Positions 47,886 through 58,918 of a DNA stretch of 64,000 nucleotides are shown here, in pieces. The stretch comes from Diplocarpon mali (taxonomy: Eukaryota; Ascomycota; Leotiomycetes; Helotiales; Drepanopezizaceae), in contig JAENRP010000027.1 of assembly GCA_024741835.1 (NCBI GenBank), forward strand, positions 62,001-126,000. Direction: 5' to 3'. The first letter of the stretch is position 1. Every line of letters starts with the position of its first letter. The position numbers and the translations under genes are program-made. The notes under the pieces are model-generated. The model worked only from the letters and a program-made list of their open reading frames with translations, was not told the origin of the DNA and did no database searches.

Positions 47886-50096
47886 GGCGTAGAAAGAGTT
47901 AGAAGGCGATGTTGGCCGCGCGGGGCTCTTTGACGATGTCATTGTTCGAGTGGCTGCTTTAGCTTTCAGGAGACTTCGAGCTTATGTACAGTGAAGCTCT
48001 AGATGTAGAGCAAGATGTGGGAGTTCATTTCATTTTGTGCTTCTTAGTTCAGTTCCTGGTGGTGTTATGTTACGAACTCTTGTAGTCGATTGGTGGCGGA
48101 TGACACAAGTCAAGAATGACGCGTTGGTCCTTGCGCGGCCGCGGGGCAAGAAACTCTAGGCAACTTCGGGTAAAGATGAAACTTCGTAAACATATACAAT
48201 CCGGGGAATGAAATGAATTTACCATCGCAGCCAACATTCAATCAAGTTGCCGCTTACAAAGATTAATCCTTCTTGGTTAATGTTCCGCGCTAAAAAATGG
48301 CGGCTCTAGTCGAGTTGCTGTTCTCTTTGTCCGATGATGGTAACTTAGTTACATGGGTATGTGAAACCCCTGAACCGCATTTTCTATACTCTTTCTTTTC
48401 ACCCTCCCGGCAACGCTTCAAAAGAAGTCGGGGATGGCTTACTCGGCGCCAATATGTCATCAGTATTCTTCCGCTTCAAATCCTGTCTTCTGCAAGGCCC
48501 GATTTCGTATATCATTATGTACCTAACCTTGATTGTCCCAAGTTTAAAGCCATGCAGCCTGCGATTTCTATCACGGTCTTCTCTTGTCCTCAGAAAATAC
48601 TTGGCCGAGATTGACTGGGGGGGGGGGGCTGAATCGGGGTGGCAGAATAAGACTATCCACGATTTATATTAGTATGGAGGGTTTCACTTACAATCAGCTC
48701 TAGGGTAGAATGACCTCTTAGCTACCATCTGGTCTCTTCTGCAGCTTCGTTGACTTCTTGGTTGATATTTGGCGCGCTTTCCAAGTCTCATTTCTGTAAA
48801 ATTCTCAGGCGAATGCCGGCTGCTAGGCGCCTAGCCACAACAGGCCAAGCTTTATTCTTGAACAGATCTCTGTAATCGATAAAATGTAAACTTTGCACCT
48901 CGCAATTATCATATATCTTGCCTTACCGTTCATTCAATTTTGTTACGTTGTCGGACCTCTCTTCCCTTCCCAAATACATTTTCTGTTGTGCTGCAAAGTA
49001 TATAGATGTTGTAGTGAGCGTCAAGACAGCTCATACTACAGGTACACGCCGTTACTACTAGCAACATTCGGTGAAAAAAAATGTCAAACGCGAATTGTTG
49101 CTCTACGTCGAGTTCTGCCTCTATTCTGCCTCTGTTCGGGCTGTGTCCTGCTAATAGCAGGGCGAGGATAGTACCGCGCGTAAAGATACGATCTGACAAA
49201 GCTTACCTGAGTTGTGGGGAGTAAATTAAATGGATGGAGGGTCTCTCTGAGATGGGATAAGTTGCTGAAAGCGTATAATGGGATATAGAGCTCGCGATTT
49301 GTGTTGAGGTAAGGTAGATCGGTTTACGGGCTGCGGGGGTCAGGGGCTCGCTTGCTGTAACCGAGGCAGGGGGGGCAGCTGAGATGGACTGAAATTTGAG
49401 ATGATAGCGCGACTAGGAATTGTGATGGCGAAGCTTAGCATTTGCTGTTCTCCCCTCTTTATCTGCTTGTCTACTTCTCTCTCTCTCTCTCTATTTAATT
49501 CTATTCTAGCTGCTGTTTGGCGGATATTTTTCTATCTTGCGTTCTCGACTGCACTCGTTACCCGAGGCGGAATTCCGCGTTTGATAAGACTTGCTTGCCT
49601 CTATACTGAACTCCAATAGCTAGTTCAAGGGCCGAGATGCTGGTTAAAGGACTTGTAGGGTTGACTCCGACTATCAGATGGCATCTGAGGATTTCGAAAT
49701 AACCCTCTTATGATCCGTCATTTTGACTCACCAAGCGAGCCCTAATTAGAGTTTAAGCTTATGAGTTTTCCTCTCCAAGAATCTTTGTCATGCAGATCTG
49801 ACTCTATCCTATCAATCAGAGATGCGTGAATTACTAATTTTATCGACGCTGATAAAGAAACGCCAAGACTCTGCCTGGGCCGGAAGCGGCTAGATTCTGC
49901 TTGATGCCCTAAAACTAAATGCCATCAACTACGGGGATGTCCGCAAAATTATCCCCTACAAAATAGATGGCATTCTTATTCCAGCAGGTTCCTCTTAGGC
50001 ATGAGATTAAATGGAAAACTTTAAAAAGGATGATCATTTCATCTTTCCATTGCCCTCTGTGAGGGTCGCTACTCAGAGTCAATAAGAGTTCAGTAG
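47886..50096. other. intergenic region upstream of the Gyp7 gene
   Basis: No gene supported. A possible first exon on the plus strand (48,297-48,356, MAALVELLFSLSDDGNLVTW followed by GTATGTG) has no continuation I can confirm. A nine-base G run is at 48,617-48,626, a GGGGGG run near 49,371 and a short CT repeat at about 49,477-49,492. Confidence 0.4.
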
Positions 50097-50209
50097 TACC
50101 TACTTTGGCTACACTTACAACTCACGACCTTCGGATTATTCTGAATGTGATCAGACAGATCACAATTTCATATGAGACCGACGCTGTAACCAACTCAGCC
50201 AAGAAGGCA
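50097..50209 (-). pseudogene. decayed tRNA-Met(CAU)-like gene with intron
   Basis: On the minus strand the 5' half is tRNA-like: TGCCTTCTTGGC, D-arm TGAGTTGGTTACAGC, and an anticodon arm TCGGTCTCATA with anticodon CAT. A roughly 35-base insert follows where fungal nuclear tRNA introns sit, then ATCCGAAGGTCGTGAGTT. The T-arm that should follow (GTTCGAAtC and a closing stem) is altered to GTTGTAAGTGTAG, and the acceptor end AAAGTAGGTA pairs only partly with TGCCTTC. I read it as a non-functional copy; a degraded fragment inserted by a retroelement is the alternative. Confidence 0.5.
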
Positions 50210-51651
50210 GGTGCCTGTAAGGCGGCGTAATTTATCTCCAAATAGATGTTAGTTGATGACAGTCGGAGCCAGCTCCGAGAATGCCTCCTGTTTTGTGGGG
50301 TTGCGGCAGGGAGAATTTAGTATAGCTCTGAGGATAATAGACGAGGTAGAGCGGTTCGCAGTTCGAAAGGAAAAAAGAGTATATTCGGACCGAGCAAGGC
50401 TATCATATATATTGTGCAGAGGTATTGATTGTATGATGGCTCAAGGAAGATGGGTCTTGACACCTAACTGCATGCGGTCATCCCGATCTCTTGTTTGGGA
50501 AGGGAGGGTGAGTGATTATTTGAATTCAAAAGTATTTTGACTATAGTATTATTATATGTTAAAGTTACATCTGGTCGTCCTCTCTCTGATCCTCTGGGAC
50601 CGGCAATCAGCTGAAGCGCATGCTCAATTTATATATGAAGCCGAATAGATCACATCCGGATAATATCGCGGACCGCAGATTAGCCGCCGGTTGATATCTG
50701 TACTATAAGTAGAATGGCTCGGATCCATCCCGAGCTCCAATCACCTGCACGGACTACGGACATAACGAAGTCGATAAATGTATAGTAAGCCAATAATAAA
50801 TAGATTGATCGATACCCTAACTGGGACAGTCGTGCGGACTTAACTGCTCTGTACTACCTCTCTTTTTTTCCTGAAGACAGCATGGGTGGAAACTTCATTC
50901 ATCCCCACCCGTATAGAAGAGAATCAACTGTTCGAAAAACAGGCATTAATATTCAAGATTGTAGGCTCCGTGCCGGTATCGATATTCACGTGAATGAAGT
51001 CGAGTACTTGAATCAAAAATGCATATATAGTAAAGTCTGTATTTTTCCGTATCTACTATATAGGGCAGAGATAGTACCTTTATACCTCTGAATTCCCTCC
51101 CTCCTATATTCCTCTTAGCCTAGTACGGACATCCTTCCGAAGTCCTCGGGCTGTATAGCCTTCCGAAATCCAGATGAAACCCCTCCGATCGCATATGATA
51201 TATCTCTGCAGGATGATCCTAGGAATAAGGGGAACTTGTCTATCATACAGGAATCTGCGTACCAACAAGATTGAAGTCTTGCTCAGAAACTTGTATTTCA
51301 ATTGATTAGTCTAAAATCAAAAAGAAATTGCAAGTTCAAATAGCCCCATGAACACTCAAGCTATTCCATTAACCAGTCCGCTTGAAGGATCCAGGCCCCG
51401 CAATAACTTTTCAAAGGCCAAGACACAAGTTCGTACTCTGAGTGTTTATGGTGCCTTGATAGTGGAGATTGATGAGTAATTTTGGGCCCTTGGTGTCTTA
51501 GAACTGTAACAACAAGGGAGTGGCTAGTAGTAGCGACAGTAGGGTATTGCAGCCACAGCTCATTTAGCACCGCATGCTATTTGCAAAAACAGTCCGATAC
51601 CTAGACCACATTGTATTCCTCCTCTAAAGACAAAGGATTGACGATAACCCG
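50210..51651. other. intergenic, nothing supported
   Basis: Short frames at 50,253-50,540 and 50,882-51,091 (plus) have no recognisable content. Several small A/T-rich patches occur near 50,550 and 50,780. I see no gene. Confidence 0.35.
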
Positions 51652-52092
51652 CTACGCGTCAACAGTCATCGTCTCCTGAATTTCTTCTGGATCAATGTAA
51701 ATCAAAAGGAAAAAGAGCCCCCGGGGTAGACCGGCACGCGGATCCGTGAAGAAGGACTGGGATTCATATTCAGCCCACTGCTCGTTCCTGCTAGTACGCA
51801 GTATGCAGTGCTTTGTACTGAGTAAGGTGTGTACGGAACGACAACGGCAAAAGCTAAATATTACCGCTGGTACGGGATTGCCAGAGCATCGATCAAAATG
51901 ACATGAGGCCACAAGGCAGACGAACGCATAGCACGTAAAAGTTAGCCCACGCCGCTTTTGACCATGCGGTAAGCGGATTGGAGATGTCAAAGTGTTGAAA
52001 CAAAGGCGAGTAGAATACATTATGTATCTTGAAACAAAAGGGTAAGGAGTGGCAAGATTCAGAAAAGCGATTACATCCTGTCGACTATGCAT
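51652..52092 (-). CDS. hypothetical open frame, uncertain
   Basis: A 146-codon minus-strand frame from ATG to TGA. Its last part (NEQWAEYESQSFFTDPRAGL, PRGLFFLLIYIDPEEIQE) looks like protein; the middle is rich in Cys, Arg and Ser and looks like translated noncoding sequence. An intron of the form GTACCAGC...TACTAG within about 51,860-51,790 would remove part of that middle. No family recognised; it may be a small gene, a decayed gene, or chance. Confidence 0.22.
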   Translation of the reverse strand: MHSRQDVIAFLNLATPYPFVSRYIMYSTRLCFNTLTSPIRLPHGQKRRGLTFTCYAFVCLVASCHFDRCSGNPVPAVIFSFCRCRSVHTLLSTKHCILRTSRNEQWAEYESQSFFTDPRAGLPRGLFFLLIYIDPEEIQETMTVDA

Positions 52093-52212
52093 CTACTCGG
52101 TGTAGTCGTCAACCCTAGAGTATCAAGCATTACAATGAATTCCTAGCAGTAAGTCGGTTGTTTAGAAGGGTGGGGGTTCGCTTGTTGAAGTGGCGTGCGA
52201 CTCGTGCCTGAG

Positions 52213-52309
52213 TGTTAGAATATACAAGGATTGGCTTATATAATCGTACCTTGTATATATACTCCTGCGGCTCCATAGGACTCAGAATCTACACCTTTAG
52301 ATTCTGTCA
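52213..52309 (+). repeat. solo LTR copy 2 (97 bp, TSD CTGAG)
   Basis: Starts TGTTAGAATATACAAGG and ends TTAGATTCTGTCA, flanked by CTGAG at 52,208-52,212 and 52,310-52,314. Shorter than copy 1 because of gaps in the middle. An internal imperfect inverted repeat (ATATACAAGG / CCTTGTATAT) is kept in copies 1 and 2. Confidence 0.85.
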
Positions 52310-52314
52310 CTGAG

Positions 52315-52623
52315 AACAGAGGGAAAGTTGGGTATGGAGATGTCTGAACCTTAGGGCCTAATGCCTTTTGAACCGATTCCATACCGGATCACCTCTGTGG
52401 ACACCTCGCTTAGCAGCTCTATATAGCAGTACCTAGAATTCACCGCCCCCTGGTCTTCGACATGCGCGTCGCGCCGGTCATGATGCTATCGCGTCGGTAG
52501 CTGCAATATTCTCCGGCTTCCTGAGATGACGTGGACCTTCACAGGCAAGACTTCTTGCGCAGGGAGAACGCTCGCCAGCACCGTAACGTGATCGTGTCAG
52601 CAGTTATCTTATCCCCCCTTTTA
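52315..52623. other. spacer between two inverted solo LTRs
   Basis: About 310 bases with no gene. The text is GC-normal and shows no transposase, protease or primer-binding-site signal, so the two LTRs appear to be independent insertions. Confidence 0.4.
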
Positions 52624-52628
52624 TTTTC

Positions 52629-52726
52629 CGACAGAATCTAAAGGTGTCGATTCTGAGTTCTGTGGAGCTGCAGGAGTATATATACACGGTACGATTACAT
52701 AAGCACAATCCTTGTATATTCTAACA
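52629..52726 (-). repeat. solo LTR copy 3 (98 bp, inverted, TSD TTTTC)
   Basis: The reverse complement starts TGTTAGAATATACAAGG and ends TTAGATTCTGTCG; the last A of the expected TGTCA is G. The target duplication TTTTC is at 52,624-52,628 and 52,727-52,731, which fixes the ends despite the changed terminal base. Confidence 0.83.
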
Positions 52727-52731
52727 TTTTC

Positions 52732-53692
52732 GGTACTTCGAACCCCTTTCTCCATGCAAGCCAACGACGACATCAGAAGAATTTCGTGAAAAGAGAGCGA
52801 GGGTCGGATCGGTTTTCGAAGGATTAGGTGATTTTTGATTGTTGATTGTTGTTCAATAGGAAATGCAGTGTCCTGAAGTCCGGATTCCGGACGCCCCCCT
52901 TCCCCTGGTGACATTGGATGGAAGATAGCCGCTATACTGCGGACAAATCGTTACTCGCGCTTCGATGACTGTAAGCAATTGATACGTAGGTCTGGACTCA
53001 CCGTGGCCATCTTTTTTCATGTCCAGGTATCTTTGAAATCTGCTCTCTACACACAGCCCGGTCGTTGCAGGCAGAACAGGCCTTGTTGAATTCACGGCAT
53101 GGCCGACACGTGGTGGTGTAGCATCCGTAGAACGCTTCCAGGTGGGGGTCAGGCAGAGCTCGATTTAGCTGGCCGACCGCGTAGTGATGGCAGCTTGGTA
53201 TGTAAATACCGCGAATCTTTTGTCGCGGGCCAAATAAAGGCCCCATTCGTCAACTTCCATCGGAGATCAAAGGCCGTCTGCAAGGGCTTCGTTCCTCCTG
53301 CCTACCGCCCTCCCCGTTTTTGCCCGGCGATCCCGAGTCGTGAGACGATGCGCTGACTGCTTCAGAGGAAGCGTAGATACTACGTCGCAGACCAAACGAA
53401 GACTACGTGAAAGCATGTTTACCCGGGCAAAGCCATACAAAAAGGTGTTTGTCTGGCCGACGACGAAGTATCGCCAAGCACATCACGCCCAGCCCGCTTG
53501 CCGACCCGCTCTGCCAAGCACCTGCGGCTCCGCTCCGCCCCGCTCCTCTCTTCCTCTGCCGAATCCTCCCCACCCAGAACAAGCAAGTCGCCCTACGCGG
53601 CGCCAAGAGATATCGAGAGATCTTGGCCTTAGGCTCGCTTGTCTTTTGTATCGTGGAGGAGAGGGGGGGAGGGGAGAGATGGGAAGAAAAGA
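52732..53692. other. upstream region of the secreted nuclease gene
   Basis: Contains overlapping GC-rich frames on both strands (for example 53,340-53,861) that have no protein character: they are rich in Arg, Pro and Ser and contradict each other. I treat this as promoter and intergenic DNA. A purine-rich G/A block lies at about 53,652-53,690. Confidence 0.45.
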
Positions 53693-53781
53693 TATAAAGA
53701 CACGATGTCCTGTCCTCTTGTTTTTTCTTGCTTCATTCCCTATCAAACTCAGTCCGACATCAATCGAGAGCGAAGGCGACG
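53693..53781 (+). promoter_or_regulatory. core promoter and leader of the secreted nuclease gene
   Basis: A TATAAA box at 53,693-53,698 lies 84 bp before the start codon. A pyrimidine-rich tract (TGTCCTGTCCTCTTG, TTCTTGCTTC) and TCAAACTCAG follow, a typical arrangement for well-expressed filamentous fungal genes. The transcription start is not determined. Confidence 0.5.
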
Positions 53782-55843
53782 ATGCATTGCTCCTCTCCCG
53801 CCCTCAGCGCCGCGGCGCTCGCCCTCAACGCCTTCGTTGTCGGTGCCATTTCCATCCATGAAATTAACGGCCCAAGATTTCTCTCGCCGTACGAAGGAAA
53901 AATGGTGGAAGATGTTAGTGGGACAGTGACTGCCATAGACAGGTGGGGGTTCTGGATGCGAGACACGAACCCGATTTTCGATGGCAAGGCATCCAACTCG
54001 ATTTACGTGCAAAGCATTGGGACGGGTGTGGATATCGAAGTGGGCGATACCGTGCTAATTTCTGAGGCACGGGTTGAGGAACGCAAAGATCACAGGTATC
54101 ATGTGCCTGTAACCCAGCTGAAGACGCCGCTACGCATTAATATGTTATCGAAGGGCAACAAAGTCACGCCGGTTGTTCTTGATGAAAGTTCCCCCGTTCC
54201 AACTACCAACTATTCTTCTCTGGATTACGGGGGCATATTTGGGTCGATAAGCGGATCGAGTGAGATCAGTCGTGTGAACCCGGAACTCCAACCCCTTAAA
54301 TTTGGGATGGACTACTGGGAGACCTTGAGTGGAGAGCTCGTCACCATAAAGGCGCCAAAGATGATCGCCAGTGCCGGCTTTTTCAAGGAACTTTGGATCG
54401 TTGGAAAGTGGGAGGTAACTGGTATGAACGAACGAGGAGGTCTGACTGCGACAGAAAAGGGTCAGTAATGGGTTTCCCCTGCTTTTGTGCTCTGCATGTC
54501 TGACTCTTATGGGCAGATGCCAATCCCGAGGCACTAGTTGTCTATCCGCCGTTTGATGAAACCAGCAATCCCATAAACCTCAAGATCGGTGATAGTCTGG
54601 ACGACATCACCGGAATCTTGACCGCATCTTCAGGCTACTACGTGATCAAGCCTCTGACTGCAGTCAAAGCTGGTGACTCGGTAGCCTCCGCGCAAGCACC
54701 TCCTACCTCTCTAGAATCCTCCGGAAACTGCACGCAGCTCACGCTTGCTACTTACCATGTGTACCAGCTCTCTCCAAAATCGTCCTCCATGACACCCATC
54801 GCGATCCAGATAATCAAATCTCTCCAGCTCCCTGATGTGATATTCCTTCAAGGAATCCAAGACAGCTCAGGGCCTTTGGACGATGGAGGTACTTAGCCCT
54901 CACCCTTTTCCCCTTAAATGAAAAATCACAAGCTAAGAATTCTCCAGTCGTCGACGCAACAAAAACTATGCAACATCTGGTAGACGAAATCTTCGATATG
55001 TCCAAAACTTCATACAACTGGGTAGAAGTCGCTCCTGAGAACAATCAAGACGACGGGCCACGCGGTTCTAATATCCGCCAAGTCTACCTATACAAGCACT
55101 CCCTTCTGAGGTTGAGCGACCCCAACCAGGGAAAGGCCCACGATAACAACGATGTCCTCGAAGGCCCGCAACTCAAGTATAACCCTGGACGCATCGAGCC
55201 TTTGCAATATTCCTCTCAAGGTCATTATAAACAGGTTGCTGCGGCTTGGGAGACGGTCGATGGGGCCAATAAGTTCTTTACCGTCAATATGCATCTGGTG
55301 AATAGAGCTGGCGCGACGCCGCTGCATGGAGATCGGAGGCCGCCTACGAGCGGGAATGGGGTGACGCGTTTCATGCAGGCGCAAATTGCGGGCGTATGTT
55401 CTGTCTCTGTCCTATATCCTGTTTCCCAATCCTTCCCAGATACCCCCAAGATTCCCCAGGCCAATATATATGAATGAGGGCGAAAGAAAAACCGTGCTAA
55501 CTTAAAATCCCAGGAATTCATCGGCAAAATTCTCCAAAAGGACCCGGCAGCCAAGGTAATTGCCGCCGGCGACTTCAACGATCACTCCTTCTCCGAGCCC
55601 GTCAAGGTCTTTAAACAAAAATCGGGCCTGCTTGATCTCGATGATGTGGCAGGGATTCCACCCGTGGAGAGGTATACTCTCGTTCACAAGATGAACGGTG
55701 AGGCGCCTGACCACATTTTTGTGAGCGAGGCGTTGAAAGAGGGTGCGGAATTTGAGCATATCCATCTGAATACATGGGTGACGTTGGAGGATGAGATTTC
55801 CAGCCACGATCCAAGTGTGGCGAGGCTTAATGTTTGTTCTTGA
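53782..55843 (+). CDS. secreted endonuclease/exonuclease/phosphatase-fold protein (extracellular nuclease-like)
   Basis: Four exons: 53,782-54,460, 54,517-54,888, 54,948-55,393 and 55,514-55,843, giving 608 residues. Introns are 56, 59 and 120 bp with GT-AG ends. Residues 1-23 form a signal peptide (MHCSSPALSAAALALNAF...), the reason for this start over an in-frame ATG 54 bp upstream. Residues about 24-290 form an N-terminal region with OB-like text (VSGTVTAIDRWGFWMRD) as in bacterial ExeM/large extracellular nucleases. The EEP catalytic domain is about 298-608: LTLATYHVYQL (start of the fold; the usual L.VATyNV), QLPDVIFLQGIQD (330-341; the usual E in LQEvq is Gly-Ile-Gln), IRQVYLYK (393-400), VNMHL (463-467, N464 and H466), AAGDFND (516-522, D519 and N521), APDHIFVS and SSHDP (H597). 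The expected SDH is SSH. Likely acts on nucleic acids or phosphoesters outside the cell; substrate unknown. The altered Glu and Asp leave activity in doubt. Confidence 0.88.
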
Positions 55844-56528
55844 GAGCGGAAATGTGGCGGGTCGTGTTCTGACCGCATTTCTCTGATTAATATTTAATAT
55901 CGTGCTTCTCTGTTTTCTACCATTCTTGTTTTTGCTTTGATTAGCTCTATAGATTAATTGATTAGATCGCTGACCATATCTGCGTATCTGCATTCTGTAT
56001 TCTGCTTGTTTGTCGCCGGTACAGGTGCGACAGTCCTGAGTATTCAATCTGGTTACCGCTTCACCCACTCTAAGATTTATCCAAGTTCTCTTCTAAACCC
56101 AGAGCCCTCGACCTTCCCACACTTGGACGGGGGCTCAAGATTAAGCGAGATTAAGCGAGATATATATTTGGAATCAAGGTTGTAAGGAACAGGTGACGAT
56201 AGCACTTACCCACAACGACGCAGGTTTGAATTTAGTTATTTGTAAGCAGTGCAGTAAGTGTCTGTTTGATAGTTGATGTCCTGTTGGCGACTTGTTTTTA
56301 CGCTCGGCCAGCGACTACTTCTCCGTGAGTTGGAGTGTTTGAAGGCGAAGAAGCGATTCGGATTTCTTCGAGTGCTAGGTTTGGGAAGCTGCACCTATTT
56401 TGACTCCGGCGCCGGCTCTCTACCTCTTAGATCGTCTCCTATCTCACTCTGTTCTCTTCTCCATACTCATTCTCTACTGCTCTGGCCATCCCAACCTCGC
56501 TGCCGATAATCAGCGAATCTTCTTACAG
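55844..56528. other. intergenic, nothing supported
   Basis: Follows the nuclease gene stop. It contains a 10-bp tandem duplication of ATTAAGCGAG at about 56,139-56,158. No reading frame with protein character is seen until the decayed gene at 56,529. Confidence 0.4.
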
Positions 56529-57129
56529 ATACACAACTCCAAGGACTAAGCAAGCAGCGAGCGCGATTTCCTCGCCAAATCCCTCTTCCTCGTCGGCAAA
56601 TCGCTCCGACGAGAAAAACACGTCAGGCACCTCGAGCGAGCAATCCGATTACCGCATCGTCAGGGATGGCTGGGGCGGCCCTAGGAATTTCATGGAGTCT
56701 TGTGGCCGGCGACTACACAGCCCCCAGGATATCCAGGAAGACAAGGCAATCCTGGATGGGTTCGGGAAGCTCAATGAGCAGTAGGGGGCTAGTGGGTCGG
56801 AGGTCGCGCGGGATCATGACGGGTGAGAGGAAAATCGTCAAGAATACCGTGAGTGGGCTGGGTCTCGGTACGAGGCTGCGGGTGATGCTCGTCAGTATAA
56901 TCAGCAAAGAAATGGGAGTGGGTACCGTGGTATTGGAGCTTGAGGTCTGAGCTGGGATAGTGACGGCGCTGGGCAGAAATATGAAGGTGGTACTGGGGGG
57001 CGCTACGCTAAGGGGTATGATGAAGAGTATGAGATGATACGGGTCTTGGGTGAGCCTGTGATTCCCAAAGTCGGCGCAGGGATTGTGTGGTTTGATGACG
57101 CTCATCAGGTGTTAATTGCATTCCAATGA
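56529..57129 (+). pseudogene. conserved small fungal protein gene broken by three stops
   Basis: One plus-strand frame is protein-like from an acceptor-like CTTCTTACAG (ending 56,528) to TGA at 57,127. It reads a Ser-rich leader (SAISSPNPSSSSANRSDEKN), then DYRIVRDGWGGPRNFMESCG, SPQDIQEDKAILDGFGKLNE, stops at 56,782 (TAG), 56,824 (TGA) and 56,941 (TGA), a Gly/Tyr-rich hydrophilic tail, and IPKVGAGIVWFDDAHQVLIA. The VRDGW...NFM.S.G...P.DI.E...IL pattern resembles a small ascomycete protein family of unknown function. The stops could be former CAG and CGA codons. The first exon was not found. The overlapping frame 56,666-56,950 is a shadow. Confidence 0.5.
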
Positions 57130-58918
57130 ATATATTTACTTTCAATCGTTACTAGTGGGGTGGGGATGGGAACCATTATTCAAGCCACTGCCAGGTGGCT
57201 AGCACATGAGGCCCGGAATTAGTGATAGATCCAGGGTGGCATTTACACCTTGATCTTATTCTTAATTCTCAGTACCCAGAGAATCGTAACGGTCTCCAGA
57301 GATGATATTTGGTATAAGATCTCAAATCGCTTGATAATCCATGATCAAGTAAGCAAGACAATTGATACAAAAGGGGGTTCCAAGTTGTCCTCGTCCACTC
57401 TTCCTAGGCGGTGAGACTTACCAAAGCTCGTTGAACCATTGTCTCTTATAGATTTATGTAAAGTATAAATAGTCAAAATACTGTAGAATATGGCAGAATC
57501 CAGGATGCGGACGAGAACCAATCGAAAGCCCCTTCTATGAAATTACCAGGGAACAAATGCCTAGTCATCCATACGACACCATATAAATACCTATAGCTTC
57601 TACTAGATGACTTCTGCGCTAGAGAGCTTTTTCTATTTATACCTAAACTTTGTAGAGGGCTGAGAACATCGGAATGATATGACAGGGTGAAGAGCATAAG
57701 TCGAATAAAGGATAAATGCGTAGCCTATAGTATATCTTAGAGAGAGAGCGCCTCCAACAACCAACAACCAACCTTCATACTACTTATTCTTGGGTATTGT
57801 TCCCAACTCCTTTCCTAAAATTTGCCCAATTGTGGTGCTTCCTCATTTTGTTTTGGTTCTTAAGAGGACCCTCCTCTTGTTGTGTTCCCCATATGTTTCT
57901 TTACCATATCATCCAATTTCTCCCTTACGGATCTCTTTTCCCTACCTCGAAACCATTTCAGGTTTTATTTATCCTCGCCTATCGCCTATCGCCTATTGCT
58001 CAAGACCCCACTAAAAACGTAAACAAAATACAATAACAAAAAGAACGTATCATAACAGGTAGGAACTACTGCTTCTGACTAGAGAAAGCTCAAGAGTTCT
58101 TATACTGTTCTTCGGTGCTATGCAACGCTTGGATTGCATACGTCGCGCCGGGGATTTCGAGGAGAGTTAAATCGCTTGGAGTCTCGGTCGCACGTTCAAG
58201 TTTAGGATACTGCTTCAGGGGAGATGGGAGGAAGTATTACGAAACTTCTCATCGAGATTCTCAATAAGACTATTATGAAGTTTAATTATATGCGAAACAT
58301 GATTCCTGGAGCGTCTGGCGATATTGACCCGGTATGTAAGCCAAAATGGGCTATGGTCTGCTATACTTGAGACAGGTGATCACTTGCCGATTGATAAATG
58401 ACTCAGGTTACGGATTGGAATTACGCTTTTTCTTAACTTCGCGGACACAAACGGATGCCTCAGCCTGTTTTTGCCATTTTTCGGCACTGCAGTCAACGAG
58501 ATTTTCTAACTGAGATGCATAGAAGTGAAGTAGAAGATGTATCCCTCTCTAGTTTCGCGTAGACTCAAGTTTTTATATCGCTTCAAACTTTTATGTTTAT
58601 TTCTCCGGATTCGATGATGAGCATACCAACGAGCCCTACCCCCTTCCCCCACACCCATCCGAGCTCGAGCATGGACAAGAGCTCTTTATAATCTCCAGCA
58701 ACTATAATAACCACTACTGTATCTGAAAGTCGGCTTTCGGCGGCATATACACTAATACCAATCATTCTGTCGGAAATAACAGGCACGCGAATGCGTTGAG
58801 CCTCACCGTTCCGATTGAATAGCCCGCTAAGAGTGTTCTAACTTAATTTAATCTTTTTCTTGCTTGTTCCATCGAGCTTGGGCGTTAGCTACCAATGATT
58901 ATTCGTGGCCCGCCTGTC
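57130..58918. other. intergenic with one dispersed repeat copy
   Basis: Apart from the repeat at 57,786-57,910 I see no gene. A short tandem GCCTATC repeat is at about 57,977-57,997. Confidence 0.4.
57786..57910 (+). repeat. dispersed repeat copy B
   Basis: Related to 39,110-39,242 (see copy A). The best-preserved shared word is GCCCAATTGTGGTGCTTCC at about 57,822-57,842. No reading frame or LTR ends are apparent. Confidence 0.6.

Noticed and set aside
48297..48672. Plus-strand gene starting MAALVELLFSLSDDG with a GTATGT donor
   Set aside because: No acceptor and second exon could be joined with protein-like text; a G run at 48,617 also breaks the region.
53340..53861. 173-codon plus-strand frame before the nuclease gene
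   Set aside because: Arg/Pro/Ser-rich, runs into the signal-peptide exon in another frame, and is contradicted by equally long frames on the other strand; it lies over the TATA box and leader.
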